Source of the DNA: Falsiphaeobacter marinintestinus
GTDB lineage: Bacteria; Pseudomonadota; Alphaproteobacteria; Rhodobacterales; Rhodobacteraceae
Direction of reading: 5' to 3'
Length of the DNA: 64,000 nucleotides
Assembly: GCF_007923355.1 (NCBI RefSeq)
Contig: NZ_VOGO01000001.1
Coordinates: forward strand, 62,001 to 126,000
A program made the position numbers and the translations under genes. Shown piece by piece: positions 39,155 through 47,972 of this stretch; the first letter of the stretch is position 1, and every line of letters begins with the position of its first letter. The notes below the pieces were generated by a model. That model saw only the letters and a program-made list of their open reading frames with translations, was not told the DNA's origin and made no database searches.

Positions 39155-39231
39155 TGGCGCGGTTGACGGGGCTCGAACCCGCGACCCCCGGCGTGACAGG
39201 CCGGTACTCTAACCAGCTGAGCTACAACCGC
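39155..39231 (-). tRNA. tRNA-Asp (GTC), copy 1
   Basis: A 77-nt cloverleaf on the minus strand: acceptor GCGGTTG, D arm with AGCTCAGCTGGTTAGAGTA, anticodon stem CCGGC with loop CTGTCAC (anticodon GTC), T arm GGGTTCGAGCC, discriminator G and encoded CCA. It is identical to the copy at 41376. Confidence 0.97.
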
Positions 39232-39302
39232 GCGTGATGGGTTGATTAGGCAATGATCGCCCCCCCGTCAAGCGGGATCTCAGGGGTTGCTAAGGGAAAA
39301 TT

Positions 39303-39318
39303 TGCAGGTCAACCTGCA
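39303..39318. promoter_or_regulatory. Palindrome upstream of the LRR gene
   Basis: TGCAGGT-CA-ACCTGCA is a perfect 7-bp dyad 24 nt before the start codon of the leucine-rich-repeat gene. It may be an operator or a leader hairpin. Confidence 0.35.
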
Positions 39319-39341
39319 GGTGTAAAACATGAGGGTCCCCG

Positions 39342-41123
39342 ATGAGCGCCGAAGACGATTATGCAGAAGCCCAACGGCGCATTGCAGCGGCGAAAGACAG
39401 CGGCGCGACGGAACTGGACCTCAACGGGTTGGACGATCTGGAGCAGTTCCCGCCCGAGATTGCAGATCTGACGGGTTTGCAGATTTTACTGGCGTGGGGC
39501 ACAAAAATCTCTGACCTCTCGCCCCTGCAAGGCCTCACCGCATTGCAGGGCCTTGACCTCAACAACACGCAGGTCTCGGACATCAGCCCCCTGCAAGGCC
39601 TCACTGCATTGCAGGTCCTTTCCCTCAGCAACACGCAGGTCTCGGACATCAGCCCCCTGCAAGGCCTCACCGCATTGCAGAGCCTTAACCTCAGCTTCAC
39701 GCAGATCTCGGACATCAGCCCCCTGCAAGGCCTCACCGCAGTGCAGAGCCTTGGCCTCATCAACACGCAGATCTCGGACATCAGCCCCCTGCGAGGCCTC
39801 ACCGCAGTGCAGACCCTTGGCCTCAACAGCACGCAGGTCTCGGACATCAGCCCCCTGCAAGGCCTCACTGCATTGCAGATCCTTTCCCTCAGCAGCACGC
39901 AGGTCTCGGACATCAGCCCCCTGCAAGGCCTCACCGCATTGCAGACCCTTGACTTCACCAGCACGCAGGTCTCGGACATCAGCCCCCTGCAAGGCCTAAC
40001 CGCATTGCAGGACCTTTACCTCAGCAGAACGCAGATCGTCGATCTTCGTCCGCTTCGAGATCTGTCATTCGACATCCAGACCAAGCTCGGAGTTTCCGGC
40101 TTGCAGATCAAACGCTCAGTTTCTGGCTTGTCGTTCCAAGACACACCCGCCACCCGCGCAGACCCCGAACTGGCCCGTTTGTCGGAAATCAAAGAAGATA
40201 ACAACCGCACACAACAAACCCTCGCCTATCTGCGCAGCCTCCCCGCCCCGCCTGCGCCATTGCCTTGGCAGGTACCCGATGTGGCGTTGGAAGATCGCTT
40301 GCCCGATCCACCTGCACCCGACGCGGTGCCGCGTATTCGCTGGACCGGGGATCAGATCGATGTCGACCACACCTTATTGTCCGAACAGGATATCACCGAC
40401 CCGATCAAGCGGCGCATGTTCGACCGATTGCAAAAAACGCTTGAAGACCTCAAGCGCATCGGCAATCGCCACCCCGAGGTGGCTGGCCCCGCGCGCAGGC
40501 TGGGCGATGCCTGTGCAAACGGGTTTGAATCCGCAGACCTGCTTGATATTCATATCGAGGTCGCGACACTCACCGACATCGTGGCGTCCAACGATGCCCG
40601 CTCAGACGCTGAGCGGATCGACGAAGAAGACCTCGACATCATCCGCAAAACCACCCGGCTTGGCCCGCCTTTGACGCTTGGCAACCCGGATGTCGACCTG
40701 TTCGAACAACGCAACGCGGACTATGCCAATTTGCGGCGCCCCGAAACGGTGCCACATGCAGAACGTCTGGTGGCCGAAGCCTTGGACAAAGACGCGCCGA
40801 TGACACCCCGTGCGCACGAACTCATTCAACGCGCAGCCAATGCCGATGACGAAAGTCGGCTCGCGAGCTACCGCAGCTCGCTGGTCAAAAACAACCTTCT
40901 GCGCGGGGTCGGTTTCGTCGCTGCTACTATGACAGCGGGATATCTTGGGCAGTTCGGCGTCGAAGGCGCAACTTGGTCGCTGGAGTTTTTTGTCGCGCAC
41001 AAGGACGCAATCATAACCGTGGCGGCGAGCTGGGGAGATCAGGGGTATGTCTGGGCCGCCGACATGATTCAACGCTCGCAAGAGATCCTGAGGATCATCA
41101 AAAACCAACCGCCAAAAACATAG
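39342..41123 (+). CDS. Leucine-rich-repeat protein between two tRNA-Asp genes
   Basis: A 593-residue protein. Residues 1-55 lead in with ATELDLNGLDDLEQFP. Residues 57-232 are eight almost identical 22-residue LRRs (SDISPLQGLTALQxLxLxxTQV), the internalin/TTALQ type. Residues 300-420 are Pro- and Asp/Glu-rich and helical. The C-terminal part has one hydrophobic stretch (LLRGVGFVAATMTAGYLG) and the amphipathic ending WAADMIQRSQEILRIIKN. No signal peptide is seen, so a cytoplasmic or membrane-associated protein-binding role is likely. It is the only gene between the tRNA copies, suggesting insertion as an islet. No family name beyond LRR can be given. Confidence 0.85.
   Translation: MSAEDDYAEAQRRIAAAKDSGATELDLNGLDDLEQFPPEIADLTGLQILLAWGTKISDLSPLQGLTALQGLDLNNTQVSDISPLQGLTALQVLSLSNTQVSDISPLQGLTALQSLNLSFTQISDISPLQGLTAVQSLGLINTQISDISPLRGLTAVQTLGLNSTQVSDISPLQGLTALQILSLSSTQVSDISPLQGLTALQTLDFTSTQVSDISPLQGLTALQDLYLSRTQIVDLRPLRDLSFDIQTKLGVSGLQIKRSVSGLSFQDTPATRADPELARLSEIKEDNNRTQQTLAYLRSLPAPPAPLPWQVPDVALEDRLPDPPAPDAVPRIRWTGDQIDVDHTLLSEQDITDPIKRRMFDRLQKTLEDLKRIGNRHPEVAGPARRLGDACANGFESADLLDIHIEVATLTDIVASNDARSDAERIDEEDLDIIRKTTRLGPPLTLGNPDVDLFEQRNADYANLRRPETVPHAERLVAEALDKDAPMTPRAHELIQRAANADDESRLASYRSSLVKNNLLRGVGFVAATMTAGYLGQFGVEGATWSLEFFVAHKDAIITVAASWGDQGYVWAADMIQRSQEILRIIKNQPPKT
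39510..40037 (+). repeat. Eight 66-nt tandem repeats encoding LRRs
   Basis: Eight in-phase 66-nt units with very high DNA identity, for example the shared core CTCGGACATCAGCCCCCTGC. Third positions are conserved as well, so expansion or homogenisation is recent and copy number may vary between strains. Confidence 0.9.
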
Positions 41124-41325
41124 CGCCGCTTCCCAATCAAATTTCCGACCCGGCGGCACGCCGGGCAGCCCCCGACCGCCCCCGTCGAACCAATGGTTCG
41201 CCTGCGGCAAAACGGCGGGGGCTTCACCCCCACCCGCGGTCGGGGTCCGCCCTTCTCGAATTGAGGGAACCGTGCGCCGCAAATTGACAGGGCCACCGGG
41301 CGGGAACCCGGGGCGGAGAAACGAT

Positions 41326-41368
41326 GTACAAAACGGATAAACCGCTTCAAACACCATGTACAAAACGG
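41326..41368 (+). repeat. Paired motif GTACAAAACGG, 32 nt apart
   Basis: Two exact copies of GTACAAAACGG start at 41326 and 41358, each preceded by AT. The same pair with the same 32-nt spacing occurs in reverse orientation at 61059-61101. The function is unknown; such phasing (three helical turns) is typical of paired operator sites. Confidence 0.5.
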
Positions 41369-41375
41369 AAGAAAG

Positions 41376-41452
41376 TGGCGCGGTTGACGGGGCTCGAACC
41401 CGCGACCCCCGGCGTGACAGGCCGGTACTCTAACCAGCTGAGCTACAACCGC
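41376..41452 (-). tRNA. tRNA-Asp (GTC), copy 2
   Basis: Identical over 77 nt to the copy at 39155, with anticodon GTC and encoded CCA. Identity extends a few bases on each side (AGTGGCGCGG to CCGCGC), giving an 82-bp direct repeat around the LRR gene. Confidence 0.97.
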
Positions 41453-41708
41453 GCATCAACGCTCAGACCCTGAGCGTTGCGATGTGTTAGGCCCGCACCC
41501 GCGCAACGTCAAGCGGACTTTTCCCGGACCGGTCTGAAAAGTTCAGGCACCCCTCAATTCGCTACCCGATCCCGGACATCTGCAGGACTGGGCGACCCGA
41601 ACCCAGGTAAACCCTGCAGGTCCGGGTCAATACTCGGCCCTTGACGCAACATCAGCAACGCCAGATAACACACGACAAAGCCTTATGTTTTCCGATCCGC
41701 GCCGGACC

Positions 41709-42992
41709 TCAGCCCCCGAGCAGACCTGGCAATGTCAGCGAGATCGCCGGGATAAACGTGATCATCATCAGCGCCACCAGGATCGCCAGATAGAACGGCC
41801 AGATTGTACGCATGGCTTTCTCCATCGGCAGTTGCCCGACGGCACATCCCACGAACAGACAAGACCCAACAGGCGGCGTACACAGACCCAAGCCCAGATT
41901 GACCAGCAGGATCATCCCGAACTGCAGCGGATCAATGCCTAAGCTATTGGCAACAGGCAAGAAAATCGGCGTGCAGATCAGGATCAGCGCGGCCATATCC
42001 ATGATCATCCCCAACAGCAACAAGACCGCGTTGATCATCAGCAGGATCAGAATGGGGTTGTCCGTCAAACCCGTCAGCAGATCGACAGTCTTGCTGGGAA
42101 CGCGATAGAACGTCAGCATATAGGCAAACGCGCCCGCACAAGCGATGAGGATCATCACCATCGATGTGGTGCGAACCGATTGTACAACGGCCGTCCGAAA
42201 ATTCGTCCAAGTGATTGACCGATATACCAAAAGCGTCACGACAAAAGCGTAAAGCGCTCCAAATGCGCCGGATTCAGTGACGGTAAAGACGCCTGACAGA
42301 ACGCCGCCAACAATGATGATGGCCGTCATGAGGCCCGGAATGGCTCCGGCAAAACTGATCGCAAGTGCGGTCCAGCCGGGAAAGGTCTCAGCCTTATACC
42401 CGCGTTTCACCGCGACAATATAGGCCGCCAGCGCAAGACAGGAGCACATCAGAATACCGGGCACGACACCTGCAAGGAAAAGCTTGGAAATCGACACAGC
42501 CCCGCCCGTCGCGAGCGCGAAAATGATCATGTTGTGACTAGGCGGAATGATGATCCCCGCAATGGACGATGTCACCGTCACGTTCACCGCATAATCGGCG
42601 TCATAACCCTTTTCTTTCATGACCGGGACAAGGATCGATCCCAAAGCCGAAATATCAGCAATGGCCGAGCCCGAAATGCCACCGAACAGCATAGAGGAGA
42701 ATACGTTGACGATCCCCAGTCCGCCCCGCACGGCGCCAACGGCAGATTGCGCGAAGCGCACCAACCGCATTGCGATTCCACCTTGGAACATCAATTCGCC
42801 AGCGAAGATAAAGAACGGGATTGCCATCAGCGAAAATACGTTGATTCCCGAGACAATACGTTGAAACCCTATCAAAAGCGGCAGGCCTTCGTACCAAAAG
42901 GCAGCAAGCGAGGCGATCCCAAGCGCAAAGGCAACCGGTGTTCCGATCACCACACAAAGGGCGAAAACCCCCAGAAGAAGTGCAAGTCCCAT
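41709..42992 (-). CDS. TRAP transporter large permease (DctM type)
   Basis: A 427-residue, about twelve-helix membrane protein of the TRAP-T large subunit family. Marks are the opening LLGVFALCVVIGTPVAFALG, GGIAMRLVRFAQSAVGAVRGGLG, SGSAIADISALGSILVPVM and LGLCTPPVGSCLFVGCAVG. It drives Na+-coupled uptake of an organic acid delivered by the binding protein at 43609. It starts 9 nt after the small permease gene. Confidence 0.95.
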   Translation of the reverse strand: MGLALLLGVFALCVVIGTPVAFALGIASLAAFWYEGLPLLIGFQRIVSGINVFSLMAIPFFIFAGELMFQGGIAMRLVRFAQSAVGAVRGGLGIVNVFSSMLFGGISGSAIADISALGSILVPVMKEKGYDADYAVNVTVTSSIAGIIIPPSHNMIIFALATGGAVSISKLFLAGVVPGILMCSCLALAAYIVAVKRGYKAETFPGWTALAISFAGAIPGLMTAIIIVGGVLSGVFTVTESGAFGALYAFVVTLLVYRSITWTNFRTAVVQSVRTTSMVMILIACAGAFAYMLTFYRVPSKTVDLLTGLTDNPILILLMINAVLLLLGMIMDMAALILICTPIFLPVANSLGIDPLQFGMILLVNLGLGLCTPPVGSCLFVGCAVGQLPMEKAMRTIWPFYLAILVALMMITFIPAISLTLPGLLGG

Positions 42993-43001
42993 CGTTACCC
43001 C

Positions 43002-43529
43002 TTATTCAATACTGTCTTGACGTTTGTCCCATCCAAGGAACAAACGAATGAGGTGGCCGGCAGAAAACAGAAAGATCAGTGCCCCGGATATCGTCATTGG
43101 CAGCGACCGCAGCCCTTCTGACCATTGGATCAACGGGATCAAAGTCTTCCATTTGAATATTGTCAGTTCAGCTCCGTACCAGAACATCATGCTGCCAAAG
43201 ACGATCATAAGAACATCGGTCAGCACGACAAATCCGATCCGGACACGGTCCGGGACGATGTTACGAAACAATACCACGGATAGATGCGTGTTTTGGTGAA
43301 TGCCGGCCGCGGCCCCAAAGAACGCAATGACCATTACGAGCAACAGAGAAACTTGTTCGACCCATGTGGGGGTGTCGTTCAAGACGTACCGGCCAAATAC
43401 CAGCCACGCGAAGATGACCGTCATGACAACCAAGGCCACACCGGCCACCAGGAAGCAGATCCGCGAAATCAGATCAAGCACGGCGTCCATGCGGCGAATG
43501 AATGCTGGCGCTTCAGGCGTATCGCTCAT
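43002..43529 (-). CDS. TRAP transporter small permease (DctQ type)
   Basis: A 175-residue four-helix membrane protein: LISRICFLVAGVALVVMTVIFAWLVFGRYVLNDTPTWVEQ, then VIAFFGAAAGIHQNTHLSVVLF, which is the DctQ signature region. The start MSDTPEAP follows GGAGGAA; the longer upstream frame is not used. It forms the membrane complex with the large permease. Confidence 0.93.
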   Translation of the reverse strand: MSDTPEAPAFIRRMDAVLDLISRICFLVAGVALVVMTVIFAWLVFGRYVLNDTPTWVEQVSLLLVMVIAFFGAAAGIHQNTHLSVVLFRNIVPDRVRIGFVVLTDVLMIVFGSMMFWYGAELTIFKWKTLIPLIQWSEGLRSLPMTISGALIFLFSAGHLIRLFLGWDKRQDSIE

Positions 43530-43551
43530 AAGGGTTCCTCCAATGATAACA

Positions 43552-43582
43552 ACGCCCGACATCCTTGTGCGGAGCCGGGCGC
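43552..43582 (-). terminator. Hairpin between dctP- and dctQ-type genes
   Basis: An imperfect stem (CGCCCG with CGGGCG) in the dctP-dctQ gap, read on the minus strand and followed by TTGTT. Such intercistronic hairpins often let the binding protein be made in excess over the permease; here it is inferred. Confidence 0.35.
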
Positions 43583-43608
43583 TCTTATTGTTTAGTTCAG
43601 GCTAGAAA

Positions 43609-44589
43609 TCACTCGGTCGACTGAGCCAGTTCAACCAAGGCACGCATGTCCGGGTTGGCGGCAAGGTAATCGTCGTAGACCGACGCCATGGCGTTCTGGA
43701 ACGGCGCCTTGTCAGCGATTTCGTTCACGGCGACGCCTGCAGCTTCAACATCTTTACGAGCTTGTTCAGACTGAACGGCCCACAGTTCACGCTGGTACAG
43801 AGCGGCCTCTTCGGCAGCGGCCCGTACTTCGGCCTGCAGTTCGGGCGACAACGCTTCGAACTTAGACGTGTTTACACAGATGCATTCCGGGATGATCAGG
43901 TGCTCGCTAAGTGAATAGTTGGTGGTCACTTCGTAATGGCCAACATTCTTGAACGACGGGAAATTGTTTTCCGCACCGTCAACAACACCGGTCTTCAGAG
44001 CCTGCTGAACTTCAGAGAAGGCCATCGGCGAAGGGTTTCCGCCCATGGCCGAGATCATCGCTGTGTACAGATCGTTGTTCATGACGCGGATCTTCAGACC
44101 TTCGACGTCCGCCGGGGTGTTGATCGGCTTCTGGCTATAGAAAGACCGTGCGCCTGCATCGACCCATGCCAGTGGCATAACGCCTGCATCAGCCATACCC
44201 TTTGCCATGATCGCGCCGGCTTCACCATCGAGCACCCGGAACATGTGGGGCACGCTTTTGAAGATGAATGGCAGCGAAACCAAATTGGCTTCTTTCACCA
44301 TCGGACCAATTGGGCCCAGGTTGAAGTTGCCGACTTCAATGGCACCCAGGCGAACCTGCTCTAGCGCATCAGGCTGCGAGCCCAGAACGCCACCGTGGAA
44401 CACTTCCACAGTGATTTCGCCATCGGTCTTGCTATCGACCAGCTCTGCAAAGCGATCCATCGCTGCAGTATTTGGGTGACCGTCATGGTGGATGTTCCAC
44501 GCACGCCAGTTATCCGCTGTGGCCGCGCCTGCCAGCAGTGCCAGCGCCGCTGCTGCGCCAAGCAGCTTTCCTGTGAGTTTCATGTTCAT
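43609..44589 (-). CDS. TRAP transporter substrate-binding protein (DctP type)
   Basis: A 326-residue periplasmic protein with signal peptide MNMKLTGKLLGAAAALALLAGAATA. The mature part matches DctP: NTAAMDRFAELVDSKTDGEI, GSQPDALEQVRLGAIEV, DVEGLKIRVMNN (family: GlkiR, with the carboxylate-binding Arg) and PMAFSEVQQALKTGVVDGAENN. The ligand is probably a carboxylate; identity is unknown. GGGAGGAT lies 5 nt before the ATG. A hairpin at 44622 separates it from the SDR gene. Confidence 0.95.
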   Translation of the reverse strand: MNMKLTGKLLGAAAALALLAGAATADNWRAWNIHHDGHPNTAAMDRFAELVDSKTDGEITVEVFHGGVLGSQPDALEQVRLGAIEVGNFNLGPIGPMVKEANLVSLPFIFKSVPHMFRVLDGEAGAIMAKGMADAGVMPLAWVDAGARSFYSQKPINTPADVEGLKIRVMNNDLYTAMISAMGGNPSPMAFSEVQQALKTGVVDGAENNFPSFKNVGHYEVTTNYSLSEHLIIPECICVNTSKFEALSPELQAEVRAAAEEAALYQRELWAVQSEQARKDVEAAGVAVNEIADKAPFQNAMASVYDDYLAANPDMRALVELAQSTE

Positions 44590-44621
44590 GTTATCCTCCC
44601 TTGGTTGATGAACTATGGCCC

Positions 44622-44639
44622 CCCCCGAAGCGTCGGGGG
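44622..44639 (-). other. Hairpin between SDR and dctP-type genes
   Basis: CCCCCGA-AGCG-TCGGGGG, a 7-bp stem with a 4-nt loop just after the SDR stop; it has no T tract on the minus strand, so it may protect mRNA ends rather than terminate. Confidence 0.35.
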
Positions 44640-44646
44640 AAACCAC

Positions 44647-45429
44647 TTATGAAAACAGTACGCCCCCGTTGATGTCGACATTCGTACCGGTCATGAACGC
44701 CGCCTCGTCCGAGGCGAGATAGGCAACGAGGTTTGCGACATCTTCGGACGACCCTTCGCGCTTCAGCGGTGTTGCATTGGCAACGTTGCTGCGCACTTCG
44801 GGCTTGGTGAAGATGTTGTGAAAATCGGTGTCGATCATACCGGGGCAGATCGAATTCACGCGGATTTTCGGGCCAAGTTCTTTGGCAAGGCCGCGGGTCA
44901 TCGTCATGACGGCGCCTTTGGACGCGGCATAAGCCACGGCACCCGGTCCGCCGCCATCACGCCCGGCCTGGCTTGCCAGACCGACAATCGATCCGCCATC
45001 GGCCATGTGCGGCAAAGTCGCACGAACAGCCAGCAGGAAAGACGTGGCATTCAGGTCCATGACCTTGTGCCAATGTTCCAGATCCAGCTCGGGCACCGGC
45101 TTGCGGGCGACCAAACCACCGGTGACGTGCACCAGAACGTCGATCTTGCCGCTGAACGCCTTGACGGTTGCATCGACCAATGCAGCGACGTCGGCTTCGG
45201 ATGTCATGTCACCCTGCATGGCCAGCGCCTGGCCGCCCGCAGCAACGATTTCCTTCACCGCAGAGTCGGCGCCATCAGCCGAACTGTGATAGTTGATGGC
45301 AACCGAGGCCCCGGCCGCCGCCAGGCGCAGGGCGCTTGCCCGACCGATGTCACGCCCGCCACCGGTCACGATCGCGACCTTGCCAGCGAGCGTTTGGGCG
45401 ACTTCCGGATTACTGTTGCGTTCGTTCAT
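44647..45429 (-). CDS. Short-chain dehydrogenase/reductase (SDR)
   Basis: A 260-residue classical SDR. The cofactor loop is [16 protein letters not shown] (TGxxxGIG type, with Asp in place of the usual Gly), followed by INYHSS, which favours NADP(H) less clearly. The catalytic region is Ser, then YAASKGA (Tyr-x3-Lys). It shares a transcript with the TRAP genes, so it probably oxidises the imported compound or a product of it. It diverges from the GntR regulator at 45827. Confidence 0.92.
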   Translation of the reverse strand: MNERNSNPEVAQTLAGKVAIVTGGGRDIGRASALRLAAAGASVAINYHSSADGADSAVKEIVAAGGQALAMQGDMTSEADVAALVDATVKAFSGKIDVLVHVTGGLVARKPVPELDLEHWHKVMDLNATSFLLAVRATLPHMADGGSIVGLASQAGRDGGGPGAVAYAASKGAVMTMTRGLAKELGPKIRVNSICPGMIDTDFHNIFTKPEVRSNVANATPLKREGSSEDVANLVAYLASDEAAFMTGTNVDINGGVLFS

Positions 45430-45826
45430 GTCGTGACCTTTGCAGTTTGTTTGGATGTTTTGGTGCGGCTAATCGGTTCAGCCGTATACGTCGGTCAGCT
45501 TGCTAGCTGATCTGGGCCGTGTATCTGTTTCTATCTTCGCGAGTCGCAGACCATACCGCGTCTCTCCCTCCCCCAAGCGAACACTGTGCCGATCCCTCGC
45601 ATACCCAGCAGTTACCTGCCCTCTCGGGGCTGCCTTGGATCAACTTTTCTCATTAGGCGACTAGTATCCCAGATTTGTCAAGCTATGATCAAAGACTGCA
45701 TCACATTTTGCCAGTCGACAATTTGGTGGCGCATTCGTGATTGTTTATAACAATGGCCATGCACACGAGAGGTCGTTGCGCTCGGCTCAATCGCAGAGTA
45801 AATGGCCAGAAAGGAACAGGTGCTGA
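45430..45826. other. Divergent promoter region, SDR/TRAP and GntR genes
   Basis: A 397-nt gene-free gap between divergent genes. Nearest the GntR start is AT-rich DNA with the TTGTT-TAT-AACAA palindrome and a good ribosome site (AAAGGAACAGG). The SDR side is featureless apart from short dyads such as TCAGCTTGCTAGCTGA near 45495. Both promoters must lie here. Confidence 0.5.
45741..45753. promoter_or_regulatory. Palindrome, candidate GntR operator
   Basis: TTGTT-TAT-AACAA is a perfect 5-bp dyad 74 nt upstream of the GntR-family gene, in the divergent region. FCD-type GntR proteins bind short AT-rich dyads, so autoregulation and control of the SDR/TRAP operon from here is plausible. Confidence 0.4.
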
Positions 45827-46507
45827 ATGCAGGAAAAAGCTGACGTATTTGAGCGACGTACGACTGCAGATGTGGTGTTTGACCAACTGTATGACGATAT
45901 CGTTTCCTTGAAAATGTTGCCGGGCGCAAAACTGTCCGAGGCCGATATCGCCCGGCGATTTGGCGTCTCGCGGCAACCGGTCCGCGATGCGTTCAACCGT
46001 CTTGGCAACCTTGATCTGCTTTTGATTCGCCCACAAAGAGCAACCGAGATTCGCGGGTTTTCGATGGAGCGCGTTCAACATGCGCGATTCGTTCGTTTGG
46101 CGGTCGAGGTGGAAGTTGTGCGCCGGGCCTGCTCGGTCTGGGACGATGCAAGGGCCGATATACTGGACCGCAACCTGACAGAGCAGCAGAATGTGATTGA
46201 TGCGGGCCAACCGGAAAAGTTTCACGGGCTGGACTATCAATTCCACAAGCTTATCAGCGAGTTGGGCGGCTATCCTCTGGCGTTTGAGACGATCCAGGAA
46301 TGCAAGCAGAAGATTGACCGCCTGTGCGTGCTCAGCCTTGGGCGGGCCAGCGAAGCTGCGTTGCTTCTGGAAGATCACCGCGCTTTGGCCCACGCTTTGA
46401 AAGCCGGGAACACGGACGATGCAACAGCCATCATCCGACAACACCTGGGCCGGTTGGACGACACGATTACCGAAATCCACCAGAAGCATTCAGACTATTT
46501 CGAATAG
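45827..46507 (+). CDS. GntR-family regulator, FCD type
   Basis: A 226-residue regulator. Residues 12-75 form the winged helix (TADVVFDQLYDDIVSLKMLPGAKLSEADIARRFGVSRQPVRDAFNRLGNLDLL). The C-terminal FCD helical domain includes the metal/ligand residues D and H in FHGLDYQFHKLISELGG and EDHRALAHALKAGN. It is divergent from the SDR-TRAP operon and is its likely ligand-responsive repressor. AAGGAACAGG lies upstream of the ATG. Confidence 0.92.
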   Translation: MQEKADVFERRTTADVVFDQLYDDIVSLKMLPGAKLSEADIARRFGVSRQPVRDAFNRLGNLDLLLIRPQRATEIRGFSMERVQHARFVRLAVEVEVVRRACSVWDDARADILDRNLTEQQNVIDAGQPEKFHGLDYQFHKLISELGGYPLAFETIQECKQKIDRLCVLSLGRASEAALLLEDHRALAHALKAGNTDDATAIIRQHLGRLDDTITEIHQKHSDYFE

Positions 46508-46536
46508 CGCCGGATCGGATCGCCACAAAAGCCGAT

Positions 46537-47313
46537 TCAGGCGCCCCATTTCGCCAGATAGGTTTCGACGATCTCGTCCAGCCGCGCTTTGCCAAAGTGC
46601 GGGTCGTGCCCGCCATGTACGACCTTGACCGGCAAATCGCGCACGCGGCGTAAGGTGGCGGCATAGTCAGTGACGCTGGTCGCCTGATCATCACAGATCA
46701 ACGGACCATCATAGATCGCATCCGCGCCAAACAGTGTGCCGCTGTCATGATCAAACAGACCAACCTGCCCCGGAGAATGCCCGGGCAAGTGCAGCACTTC
46801 AGCCTGCCAATCCCCCAGATCGATCACGTCTCCGTCTTCCACCATGCCGGTTGGCGGCGCACCACGCAGGACATAGCTGTCGACGTCATACCCTGCCCAA
46901 GGCAGCGCATCGATCAGCAGCGGCCACAGGTCTTCGTACCCCGCCTTTCTGAACAGCGTTCGAAACGCTTCGGATATTCCGTCCGTACGCAGCGAATAGG
47001 ACGTTGGGTTGGCGTGTTCCTGCGCTTCGATTGGATGAACCAGCCGCTGATCAAATTCGTGGACTGCCCCGATGTGATCCACGTGTGTATGCGTCGACAA
47101 GCAAATCAACGGACGTTCTGTGTCGGGGCGCAACGCATCAACATAGGGTCGCAACGGGGCAACCCCCATGCCGCTGTCAATCAAAAGGTCGGCATCGCGC
47201 CCAAGGACAAGATGCATATTGGCCGAGAAAATCGGATGAACCCGCGGTTCGGTGATCACCCAAAGTCGGGATCCGATTTGTCTGGACCGGTACCAGTCGG
47301 TATCGACTTTCAG
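46537..47313 (-). CDS. Metallo-beta-lactamase-fold hydrolase (start uncertain)
   Basis: About 258 residues of an MBL-fold hydrolase with the zinc motif STHTHVDHIG (HxHxDH), GHSPGQVGL, GADAIYDG and a late VVHGGHDPHFG. Homologues normally open with a short DWYR-type sequence followed by VHPIFSANM, which here lies just inside position 47313. No ATG, GTG or TTG occurs in frame between the stop of the upstream gene (47387) and that point: a CTG at 47313 is the first near-cognate codon, a GTG at 47259 would cut the N-terminus, and a TTG at 47499 would overlap the upstream gene by 113 nt. The coordinates use the CTG. The gene is the distal member of the Rieske cluster. Confidence 0.8.
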   Translation of the reverse strand: MKVDTDWYRSRQIGSRLWVITEPRVHPIFSANMHLVLGRDADLLIDSGMGVAPLRPYVDALRPDTERPLICLSTHTHVDHIGAVHEFDQRLVHPIEAQEHANPTSYSLRTDGISEAFRTLFRKAGYEDLWPLLIDALPWAGYDVDSYVLRGAPPTGMVEDGDVIDLGDWQAEVLHLPGHSPGQVGLFDHDSGTLFGADAIYDGPLICDDQATSVTDYAATLRRVRDLPVKVVHGGHDPHFGKARLDEIVETYLAKWGA

Positions 47314-47386
47314 GTTTTGGGTCGTTTTGAGTGCTGCCTTTGTAGCAGAGTTACGTTCACTTGTGTCACTAAAACCCTGAAAATGC

Positions 47387-47971
47387 TTATTCTTCGTCGC
47401 CCTTGTAATACCCGATCTGATCGCCTTCGGTGGTACATCCCAATCCGTTGAGCAGTCGATTTGAATAGTTGAAATAGGCGCAGACCTGATTGACCTCAAG
47501 GATTTCGCCGTCGTCGCATCCGGCGATCTTGAGCGCTTCGAAATCGGATTTGACCATTCTTCCCACGCTTGTCGTCAGCTTGCCCGCATAGCGCAGCAGC
47601 GCGAGCTCTTTGCCCTCGAATTCGTCTTCGGGTCTGTGGGCTTTCAGCGCTGTAAATATGCGGTCGCTGCGCGGCTGATCCCGCAGCAAGTTGCGCACGT
47701 TCATGAAATGATGGGTCAGGGAATAGGTGCAGTCGTTCAGAATAGACGTATAGCTGGCCACAACTTCGAGAAACCAGAATGGCAGCTGGTTGTCTTTGGA
47801 ATGCAGCGCGGCCCTGTACAATGTCACGTGGCCATTCATCGTTTCGGGGCGCAGCGAATGGACTCGCATGACGGTATCAACCGTCCCGTGCGGTGTGCGG
47901 GATTTGTCCAACAGCTCTTTCAGTCTTGGACCGGCTTCGGCATCGTTGATCATCTTGATCCAGGCGGTCAT
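47387..47971 (-). CDS. Carboxymuconolactone decarboxylase/AhpD-like protein
   Basis: A 194-residue helical protein of the CMD/AhpD superfamily. Features are GTVDTVMRVHSLRPETMNGHVTLYRAALHSKDNQLPFWFLEVVAS, CTYSLTHHFMNV (in place of the classic CxxCxxxH) and EILEVNQVCAYFNYSNRLLNGLG (family: VxxiayFnavNR). In such proteins the Cys-His site is a redox or lyase centre; here only one Cys is kept before the two His. It starts 1 nt after the Rieske gene stop, so it is coupled to it. Confidence 0.85.
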   Translation of the reverse strand: MTAWIKMINDAEAGPRLKELLDKSRTPHGTVDTVMRVHSLRPETMNGHVTLYRAALHSKDNQLPFWFLEVVASYTSILNDCTYSLTHHFMNVRNLLRDQPRSDRIFTALKAHRPEDEFEGKELALLRYAGKLTTSVGRMVKSDFEALKIAGCDDGEILEVNQVCAYFNYSNRLLNGLGCTTEGDQIGYYKGDEE

Positions 47972-47972
47972 G

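Noticed and set aside
39510-40037. Regular 66-nt repeats that could suggest a CRISPR array
   Set aside because: The units are contiguous, in frame and encode leucine-rich repeats; there are no unique spacers or cas genes.
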